Positions 55,751 through 64,000 of a stretch of 64,000 nucleotides of DNA are shown piece by piece. The translations under genes were made by a program, and so were the position numbers. Location of the stretch: positions 11,644,708 through 11,708,707 of the forward strand of contig CM033391.1 of the NCBI GenBank assembly GCA_019426215.1. The letters are read 5' to 3'. The notes under the pieces were generated by a model. The model had not been told where the DNA came from and searched no databases. It saw nothing but the letters and a program-made list of their open reading frames with translations. Numbering within the stretch: the stretch's first letter is position 1; the number at the start of each line of letters is the position of its first letter. This stretch comes from Buddleja alternifolia (taxonomy: Eukaryota; Streptophyta; Magnoliopsida; Lamiales; Scrophulariaceae).

Positions 55751-56311
55751 TGATATGCCCAAAATTGGACATATCCTATATGCCACCAAAAAAGCCCATT
55801 TAATAAAGCCCATAAAAAGAACCTTCATTCGGAGTGAAACATAAAGCCCAAATCCACACCTTCCCTCAGCGAAGGCCCAGATCCACGCTTTTAATAATGG
55901 GCCTGACCAGAAGAACCGAGATGATGGGCCTGACCAGAGGAACTGAGATGATGACACGTGTTCTAATCTCAGCGAGGCATTTGTCAGAATCCTTTCCGTA
56001 CACGGTGTCACCTATAAATATACTATTCACTCATTATGAACACAAGCAAGATTCTCTCTACAAGTTGTACTCTTTATTCTCCTATAGCAATACGAACCAT
56101 AACATCTATCTAAAGTCAGAGTAAGACCCATTACAAATACGAGGTATATGCCCGAGATGAACAATTGATAGGAACTACGTTAGACTTGATTCTCAATAAG
56201 TACGTAGGCAGCTCGTGATATTGAGTGCAGTCCATAATCAATACATCTTAGGGTCAGTCCAGACCCACACCTCAACTGATCGAGGTTGTACCCAAAATTC
56301 AACCCTAATCA
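55751..56311 (+). repeat. 5' LTR of Tat element
   Basis: TGATATGCCC to CCCTAATCA, with TATA box CCTATAAATA at 56011-56020. A 27-bp tandem duplication around 55900-55955 (GGGCCTGACCAGA twice) accounts for the length difference from the 3' LTR. Confidence 0.95.
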
Positions 56312-57072
56312 GTTAGCGCCATCTAAGATTGAGGCAGAAGCCGTTGCTAAGATTACCGAGGCAGAGGTAATAAAATTCCTTTGGAAAAATATTACATATA
56401 GATTTGGTGTACCGCGTGTCCTCATTTTTGACAATGGAACGCAATTTAATGGAAAACAAGCCACGAACTGGTACAAGGAGATGAAAATTCAACAGAACTT
56501 CACGGCTAATGGACAGACGGAGGTTTCGAATCGCATCATATTACAAGGTTAAAAGCTAAAATAGATGGAAAGAAAGAAAATTGGGCTGACGAGCTGCCAT
56601 CCATCTTATGGTTGTACAGAACCACACCTCGCAGCTCGACTGGTGAATCCCCATTTTGTCTGGTCTACGGATCGGAAGATGTAATTCTGGCTAAAATCAA
56701 AATGATGACACCGCGTTTCAGGATACGACACGTAGAATCATGAGGTTAATGACAAGCAGCGTCAATTTGAACTGGATATGATCGAGGAACGGTGAGACAA
56801 GGTCTATGCGTAGATATTGATCCAGAAAAATGCTATGATTCGAGCCCATAATAAACACGTGAAGCCTAGAAATTTCCAAGTAGGAGATATGGTTTTGAAG
56901 AAGGTGGAAATATCGAAACATGTAGGTAAATTGGACCCTAATGGGGGGGGGGGGGGGACCTTTTAAGATCGTGAAAGTTACGAAATGGGGAACATATCGA
57001 CTCCAAGACATGAAACAAAAAGACTTATCTCGTCCGTGGAATATCCAAAATTTAAGAAAGTTCTACGCTTAA
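56312..57072 (+). pseudogene. Tat-type gypsy integrase remnant
   Basis: Starts at a decayed primer-site-like GTTAGCGCCATC and passes directly into integrase. Blocks are EVIKFLWKNITYRFGVPRVL, then IFDNGTQFNG (catalytic-Asp region), IQQNFTA..NGQTEVSNRIILQG (catalytic-Glu region). After a stop and frame changes come LPSILWLYRTTPR-like and KPRNFQVGDMVLKKVE, then FKIVKVTKWGTYRL-type and PWN.QNLRKFYA. A 15-base G-run lies at 56943-56957. A few residues are missing before the catalytic Glu. The protein is non-functional. Confidence 0.88.
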
Positions 57073-57825
57073 AGTGTTAGATTGTAGAACACATCTCTTT
57101 TTGTCATATGTGATAAGGATCTTGTACTTAAACTGTCCTTTTGATAAATGCATGTCCTTACACCGTATGTATGTTATAATTTTATTACGCAAACATACAT
57201 TAGTATCTCCGCTCCCACATTATAACGAACTTACATTGAACATTCGTGACCAGATACACAAATTGATACCTCGAGACGAACATGTTTCTTAAATCTAGAG
57301 AAACCTTAAAACGTCACTTTTGTAAACAAGTTTCATTTATCTAATGAACATCGTGTGATCCATTACGTCTCGAAATAAGTTGTCAATGAACATCGTATAT
57401 TCCATTACATTCCGAAATAAACTCGCAATGTAATCTTAACGATTTTACACTTGCAAATGTTCAATAAGAAATATTCGATATTGAAAATAAGATCTAACGT
57501 TAAAAACAAAATAGTAAATCACTTCTATTTACAAATATCGAAATTAAAACATCCACGAAACGTTTAACCAAACCATAAAACAGTTAGAACAATTCACAAA
57601 GGCACATACGCCTATAAAAAACAAACACTAAGACACATACGCCTATTAAAACATGCACTAAAGGAAATCTGTTGATCGAATTAAAATCTAAGTCAACGAG
57701 ACCACTTCGTCAAAAGGTTGCAATGACATCGATAAACATTAAGCACCTCCCCCACCAACGGCACTTGGGCCCTCATTATTTACCTCGCCTTTATTTGACT
57801 CCTCTTCTCGAACTTCATCTTTGCA
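57073..57825. other. non-coding 3' region of Tat element, beyond antisense gene end
   Basis: AT-rich, no family motif on either strand. It follows the integrase stop and the 3' end of the antisense ORF. Confidence 0.5.
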
Positions 57826-60289
57826 CTACCTATCCTCATCATCCTCGTCTTCACGTTTAGCTAAATACATAAATTTTGAGTAATTAATGTATTTCTGACA
57901 AGCAGGAGCATCTGAAATCGAGGGACGAAGCATAGGTTGAAATGCGAATTGCTCAAAAGACTCTTTATCGAAGTTACGAGGCAAATACTTCTCTTGTAAC
58001 AGAAAACCAATAGCTTTATTGAACCCGTCGACCATATCATCTGCGGCCTTTGATATCATAAGCTTCCTAAAAGCAGTGGAGACTCGAAAATCACAAGCTC
58101 CGACAAGTCTCTGCTGACTCATCAACTTATAATACTCGGGAGACACAATGAACTCATGTTTACCTGCCTCTCGACCATCGTTAAAAGCGAATTGCGGGCT
58201 ATCCAAAGACTTCTTCAATTTTTCTTCAAGCTCAGACACTAGAGCTGACACTTTATCCTTTTCTAATTTAAGAGCTTTTATAGCATCATCCTGTTCTCCA
58301 TGAAGCTTCATCACTGTCTTTTTGGCATCACTAATTCCAGCCTCAACTTTCACCTTGTACTTTGAAAACTGTTCTTGCAGCTTCTGCTTTTCATCTTTTC
58401 AATATGAATTAGAAAGAGCGAGTTGATGCATATGCAGTAAAGCCTGAGATCGAGAAATAGAAACAACTTAGAAATGAATACTTCGAAAAGGAATAATCGG
58501 AAAAAAAAAGTACAAATCTTCATTAGGCAATAACCACCTACATCCTCCACCTAGGGATGTGGAACATTCATCAAAGAGGCCTTATCACGAGGTAGCAACA
58601 CGCTATGATAGAGCTCGGTTGCTGTGTGCCCTTTAGGGTGATCTGTTAAGCTCGAATCTGTATAAACTCTCCAAGCTGGTTTTAAAATGGTACGATTAGC
58701 ATCTATCTCCTCCCGACCAACTGAACTGCCTTTCTCAATGCATTCAAGACGATCTCGGAGTAGCAAAGCCTCCTGATAATCCAAAAGTTGATAACTTTCA
58801 TCTGAAATGGCGGAAGGCCAATTAGACGAACTATCCTTTCTCAATTCTTCAGTAGCCCGCCTCTTTGAACCTACTCGAGGTACAATTGTGCTAGCCCCTA
58901 TCCCTTCCTCAATAATCTCCAAGCTTTCTATGCCCGCCAGCTCACCTCGGGGTATAGGTGGTGCCTGAGGACGAGGAGCATTGCCACCAGCTCTGGGGAC
59001 CACTTCAGTGGTAGCAGGGATAGGTGCCCGAGGTGGCAAGACACTATCGATTCGTGGGATCGAACCCCTTACTTCAGATCGAGGCGCGACGTTACTCTTA
59101 GAAGCTTTCCCCTTACCTTTACCCTTGGTATCTTTATTCATTTTGGTGGTACGCACGGCTTCCAACATGTCAGCTTCACGATCATTATCCATAACTAAGA
59201 ATTAACACGAACAAAAAGAAAATAAATATTCAAATAAGCAAACCATTACACTTACCAATAAATCCTGAGAAGGGAGTTATAGGAGCATGGCTCAATCCAC
59301 AACTAAACCAACACAGACTACCATATTATGTCCTCGGTCTTGAACCAAGTATGAAAAGTATTTCGCACAAATGTTGAACCCCAGGATAGATCGCCCACAC
59401 CCGACGGTCTAGGCATAGTAAGAAACCAACGATGAGGCACCCCCCATGATTCAAAATTCGGTTTAGCTATATAAAAATACTTATCTTTCCATTCACCATA
59501 CGAAGACGTGGTGACATCTAACATCGTACGATTCGTATGAGGTGATACATAATAGAATCCTTCAACGTCATTCTTCGACCCACGAGAAACTCAATACAAA
59601 CTCCAAAAGTGAGTAAAGCTTAAAGCTTTACCGAAGCCAAGCATAACGACCACAAACGTGGCGATCAGTCTATACGAATTGGGTAACAATTGAGTAGGAC
59701 TTAACCTAAGGCGATTTAGGATATCGATGTAAGTAAGATGGAGAGGAAATCTAAGACCCTTCATCAAATGAGCTACATGAAAACACCTATAATGCGGAGG
59801 TGGACAATACAATCTATCATTAGGACTAGGAATAATAATCTTATACTCCTTAGGAATATGGTACTTTTCCCTAAGCCCATCTATTATACCCTCAGACAGG
59901 GAAGACGATTTGAACACCCACGAAGCTACATTTCTCCTATTCGCAGAAAGATTGACATTCAAATTTACATCGTTTTCGTCATTTATCAACACTTCATTAT
60001 TAAGCTGGTTATTTACACCACCCACAGTACCTTCATTATCCGAAATACCCCTGTCACTACTAATTACATCGTCATCCTTATCTTGACTATGCTCACTGAA
60101 ACTATGCACATTAGATGACGAACTCTCAAAGGAAGAACTCTCCATACCAAAATCTAACGGATTCACAGAACCTTCTATCGATCTAAAATTCTCGATCTCT
60201 TAAAAAATATTCATCACATCAGAAGTCGAGTTATCGTCGGATGCTTCATTATTGACAAATAAAGAATTCCTATTACTACGACGATCCAT
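57826..60289 (-). pseudogene. antisense multi-exon ORF of Tat element (PF04195-like gypsy-type protein)
   Basis: Predicted exons on the minus strand: 60289-59256, 59194 to about 58551, and 58443-57826. Exon 1 starts MDRRSNRN and has an acidic Ser-rich stretch. A conserved domain (GLREKYHIPKEYKI, LYCPPPHYRCFHVAHLMKGL, LHLTYIDILNRL, LSPTQLLPNSYRL) matches the 'putative gypsy type transposon' family. Exon 2 has a Lys/Gly-rich basic region; exon 3 is a Glu/Lys coiled coil with an acidic end (DEDDEDR). Splice signals: GTAAG at 59255-59251, TTCTTAG ending 59195, and CTCAG ending 58444; the exon 2 donor is unclear. Stops at 60200-60202, 59591-59593, 59318-59320 (with another soon after) and 58399-58401 break it. 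Its function in the family is unknown. Confidence 0.75.
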
Positions 60290-60483
60290 GAAATAAGATA
60301 GATAAACAATAATTGGAAATAGAAAAAATAGAATACCTAACGAGGATGATAAAAACAATGTAAAATGCATAGCGTCGTTATAATACTCTCTTCCACGACA
60401 GATCGGAGCAGCGATTTACCCTGAAATTTTCTCTCTCTATAATGGTAAAAAATCCGGTGAAAAGTGAAATAACTTTTGCCCAC

Positions 60484-60490
60484 TTATATA
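60484..60490 (-). promoter_or_regulatory. candidate TATA box for antisense gene
   Basis: Minus-strand CTCTATATAAGTGGG, about 195 bases upstream of the ATG at 60289, well placed for a transcript with a ~165-base leader. Confidence 0.5.
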
Positions 60491-60803
60491 GAGCAAGAGA
60501 TGAAGGAATGGACGACAAGGATTAGATCTAGCATATGAGATCCAACGGTAGAAATGCACGGCGTTTCGAATACCAAAGAGTCAATCATTGCGTCTGTACA
60601 CACGAGACAACACCGCATTAATGATAACCCTCGATCTTGATGCCGGATTACTGTGCATTGATAGCATAATTAATACACCCCAAACACGTGGATACTCCAG
60701 CCGAGAATAATAATGTCTCGCGATAACTTTTTACTTCGTAGTATATATCAAAATCTCACCAAATCTCGACTTTGTCATATACACTACGAAGTGGGGGACT
60801 AGA

Positions 60804-61337
60804 TGATATGCCCAAAATTGGAAATATCTTATGTGTCACCAAAAAAGCCAATTTAATAAAGCCCATGAAAAGAACCCAGACCCGGAGTGAAACATAAAGC
60901 CCAAATCCACACCTTCCCTCAGCGAAGGCCCAGATCCACGCTTTTAATAATGGGCCTGACCAGAGGAACTGAGATGATGACACTTGTTTTAATCTTAGCG
61001 AGGCACTTGTCAGAATCCTTTCCATACACGTTGTCACCTATAAATATACTATTCACTCATTATGAACACAAGCAAGATTCTCTCTACAAGTTGTACTCTT
61101 TGTTCTCCAATAGCAATACGAACCATAATATCTATCTAAAGTCAGAGTAAGACCCATTACAAATACGAGGTATATGCCCGAGATGAACAATTGATAGGAA
61201 CTACGTTAGACTTGATTCTCAATAGGTACGTAGGCAGCTCGTGATATTGAGTGCAGTCCATAATCAATACATCTTAGGGTCGGTCCAGACCCACACCTCG
61301 ACTGATCGAGGTTGTACCCGAAATTCGACCCTAATCA
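60804..61337 (+). repeat. 3' LTR of Tat element
   Basis: 534 bp, nearly identical to the 5' LTR apart from the 27-bp duplication there. TATA at 61039-61046. Confidence 0.95.
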
Positions 61338-61342
61338 ATACT

Positions 61343-63286
61343 TACTAGACACTTTAGTTTGACCAATTTAGAACTGAAACGTGTGATCACTAGGAAAATA
61401 TTACAATTATTGAGGATGAGGAAAACAATTTATATTGTAATTAAAAGGACATTTCATTTGTTGCACTCCGTGTCTTTAAGCCGCCCAAACTATATATAAT
61501 TAAGAGATAAGATAAGAAATTAGAGAATTAAAGATAATTAATCATATAACCAAAGTCCACTATCTACGTACTAAATATTCTAATGTTACAAACAGCTCCA
61601 TTATATCTTTTGATTAAAAAATAAAATAGAATATGCATGAAAAGGAAGCATCTAGACTAATCAGAGAGGAAAAACATAATTAAAGACATAATGATGTTTG
61701 TTGGTTATCTCGCATAAGTGGCCAGAATGTTTTAAAAAAATACCTGTTCTGTAATTTTTTTCAAACAAGTTTACGAAAAAAATTGTGGCTGTGGTGACAA
61801 AGCAAACCGACCCAAAATTTTTGGTGTCACCGTCTGCTTGTGTATGGGCGGCGCGAATGGGGAAAATAGTTTAGAAAATTTAGAGAGCAAGCACGAAAAT
61901 AATAATATAAAAATTAAAAAATATAACAATTTATGTAGTTCGACAATTGCCTATGTTCATAGCAGAGAAGTAGAGAATTTCACTATTAATGAAATAGATA
62001 CATAATAAATTAATGTCAAAAGTATTTGGAGTAACTTAAACCTAACCCAGGATTTTTTTTCCCAATAATTATATCGTATTAATCTTTTAATTATGAGCCT
62101 TTTGCTTAATTTGAGTTTGGACACATATATCACAACAAAAATATTGTAATTTATTTCTCGTTTTATGGCTATTCTTCTTTTCATTTTTTTTATATTATTT
62201 TGGTACTGCATTATTAATTGTGTCTTGACATGTCCTGTATGAACATATATCTATCGAGATGGATCATATTCCGTCTATCCAACTACGAATATCCATATAG
62301 AAAAAAATTAGTTCAAAATAAAAGTTTGTTACTTTTTAATTTTTAACTTTTAAAGTGGAGTTAGTATGCCACATTACAATGGGAATATTAGGGGAAAAAG
62401 TAATTATCGCTTAAGAGATAAAACATTGTTTATAGACGGCACGAAATATGACAATTTAATGGGAACCAGAGAAGTATGAACTAGCTGTCTGGGTTGATTT
62501 CGATTAACGATTTGAATTTTCAAAAAAAAAATTCATGCTATGTACATATAGTAATTATTAATTATTAAAATTGAGTTTTTGGTATTTTTTGGGGCACGAT
62601 TATGTCATAAAATGAAAAGATGATACCAACTTATTCTCCTTGTAAAAAGAAAGATATATACAATCGTATTAAACCAAGAAAATCTGCAACTTTTCAAACA
62701 TATATTGTAGCCAAGTGAATATCATCTTATAATTTTTCTGAACATTTATTTGGAATATTGTATAGAAAGATGTGGAAGTTTTGTAGACTTTCATTTGGCT
62801 TAATAAATAATCAAATTTTAAGCTAAAAGAATATGCTTCCACGTTTCAGTTTATCGAACTACATAAATTACCAAATGAAATATGCTATCTACTTAGAGAT
62901 CTACAATATATATATATATATATATATTAGTTTACTCCATCCACCACAAGTCACTCCTTTATTCTACTAGAAAACAAAAGAAAGGCCTTTTAACACTTGA
63001 TTCTTCATTGTTCACAAGCTCATTAATTAATGAATGATAATAGAAATATTACAATGAATCCCTTTCCCTATTCCAAATGGTCGGTCTTAATATATCACTA
63101 TGAACAATCATTTGTGGACCCTTTTAATTCCCAGTTCATATGGTCGGCTATTAGAAATTGGAATAACTCTCACCCTATTAATTCCCAGTTAACATTTACA
63201 TATGGTCTGCCTGCCCCCACAATGCCACGTGGCACCATTGTAAGAAGTTGGAGGCGCCACCCTATTGGGCAATAAGAAGTTATAGG
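61343..63286. other. unassigned AT-rich region
   Basis: No coding similarity or RNA gene. An (AT)n microsatellite is at 62906-62928. A single CTCCATCCACCACAAGTCAC near 62935 resembles a Stowaway end without a partner. GGTCGG and AATTCCCAGTT words are duplicated around 63080-63190. Confidence 0.5.
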
Positions 63287-63829
63287 CACTAAAGAAAATT
63301 GAGTATTAGTAATAAAAATATATGTTATAGTTTAAAATCGTGGTCTATAGCGGTCTAAGTTTACGGCTAACTTGGTCGTGGTAGATATTTCATAAAGCCA
63401 CAGTAAAGTTAGTCGTGGTAAAAAAAATGCTAGCTATTTTAAGCTCTAACTAATCGTGGTGAAAGAAATATTAACTTAAATTTTTTTTCTTGATGTTTCA
63501 ATCTACCGCCTTAGTAGCTCCTAGTTTGTTAGGATTTGGTTTTGATGTATTTTTGGTTGTATTTGTAGTCTTTTTTATGTTTAATGGAAATTAAGGATTG
63601 CTCGATCAAAAAAAAAAAAAAAACTTAAATTTTTTTTTACAATAGGTAAAAGTAATGGTCCTTACAATGAACAAAACATTGACCATGACTATAAGTCATG
63701 GTAAATGTTTTGGCCATGCTTGCAAATATCACGGCCAAAGTCGTAACAAAGCTGTGATCAATTAACCATGGCAAAAGAACTTTTAACCATGGGATATTGA
63801 CATGGATAATAATTATTTTTTTTGTAGTA
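63287..63829. mobile_element. possible non-autonomous CACTA element
   Basis: Left end CACTAAAGAAAATTGAG; right end in reverse TACTACAAAAAAAATAATT. Subterminal GTCGTGGT / ACCATGG / GTCATGGT words in both orientations fill both flanks, as in CACTA ends. The 3-bp flanks AGG and AGC match 2 of 3. A LINE tail is inserted at 63489-63621. Confidence 0.5.
63489..63621 (+). mobile_element. 5'-truncated LINE tail with 16-bp TSD
   Basis: Flanked by AACTTAAATTTTTTTT at 63473-63488 and 63622-63637. It ends TGCTCGATC plus about 15 A. The TTTAATGGAAATTAAGGATTG end resembles plant L1-type 3' ends. 133 bp, no coding potential. Confidence 0.82.
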
Positions 63830-63928
63830 AGCATTCTATGATTTATGTTAGTGAAAAATGTTATATATCACCTATCAACTTTTTTCTATACATACGTATT
63901 AATTTGAAAAGTATTGGGGTATGAAATC

Positions 63929-64000
63929 TAGGGGTGTAAACGAGCCGAGCTCGAGCCGAGTCTGACGATTTTGCCAGGCTCGAGCTCGAGCTCCTCGAGC
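63929..64000. mobile_element. start of a third TAGGGGTG-type MITE, cut by window end
   Basis: TAGGGGTGTAAACGAGCC followed by GAGCTCGAGCC-type repeats. The terminal octamer equals those at 31121 and 51353. The right end lies outside. Confidence 0.65.

Larger units (their letters stand above)
55751..61337 (+). mobile_element. Tat-type Ty3/gypsy element with antisense gene, TSD ATACT
   Basis: 5587 bp. LTRs 55751-56311 and 60804-61337; TSD ATACT at 55746-55750 and 61338-61342. Sense strand keeps only a damaged integrase right behind the primer site, so gag, protease, RT and RNase H were deleted. The 3.7-kb region between integrase and 3' LTR carries a multi-exon antisense ORF, a known trait of several Tat-lineage elements. 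Polypurine tract GTGGGGGACTAGA at 60791-60803. Confidence 0.92.

Noticed and set aside
62935..62960. Second Stowaway MITE
   Set aside because: Only one Stowaway-like end (CTCCATCCACCACAAG) and no inverted partner.
1..64000. CRISPR arrays, bacterial operons, organelle DNA, endogenous pararetrovirus
   Set aside because: No spaced identical repeats, no bacterial-type gene packing, no chloroplast or mitochondrial genes, and no pararetroviral movement- or coat-type motifs seen; element order and TSDs are those of plant transposons.

Overview
This window looks like a stretch of repeat-rich flowering-plant nuclear DNA, probably from a eudicot. It is AT-rich and every recognisable protein piece belongs to a plant transposable-element family: Ty1/copia and Ty3/gypsy polyproteins, CACTA transposases, and Stowaway-, hAT- and Mutator-type miniature elements. 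I found no host protein-coding gene, rRNA, tRNA or CRISPR array. Many elements have exact target-site duplications (TSDs), so their borders are firm.

Layout. 1-2888 is the 3' part of a SIRE/Maximus-like copia element (terminal ORF, polypurine tract, 3' LTR). It is inserted into a decayed CACTA element that runs to 10367 and carries TNP2-like and Transposase_24-like pseudogenes, with a Stowaway MITE in an intron. 11090-13218 is an old copia integrase fragment split by a SIRE-family solo LTR. 13645-18239 holds two diverged copies of another LTR around a minus-strand copia RNase H scrap and gypsy-like LTR debris; one LTR copy carries a foldback MITE. 18240-21589 is unassigned AT-rich DNA with a hairpin and a tandem duplication. 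21595-28694 is a nearly complete copia element (TSD GATAC) with one frameshift and one nonsense codon. 28834-30560 holds two tiny retroposed tails and a repeat cluster.

30561-39895 is a chromovirus remnant, deleted between gag and chromodomain. It was invaded by an hAT-like MITE and by a minus-strand Ale-like copia element (32287-39815, TSD GCCCA, LTRs differing at 6 of 253 sites), which itself contains a gypsy solo LTR (33657-35393, TSD CCCAT). 40540-47701 is an Athila-like element lacking RT, RNase H and integrase and carrying two foldback MITEs. 48793-49160 is another foldback MITE. 49545-54773 is an almost non-coding chromovirus-type LTR element (TSD AATTT). 55751-61337 is a Tat-type gypsy element (TSD ATACT) that keeps only integrase in sense and a multi-exon gene-like ORF in antisense. 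63287-63829 is a possible non-autonomous CACTA carrying a 5'-truncated LINE tail, and a third TAGGGGTG-type MITE begins at 63929.

How the parts work together. This is a nested transposon landscape, not an operon or pathway. Several LTR elements have good insertion borders but have lost most or all enzymes, so they were probably moved in trans by relatives. The most unusual unit is the antisense, apparently spliced ORF of the Tat element with its own candidate TATA box. I found no convincing new defence, metabolic or regulatory system.
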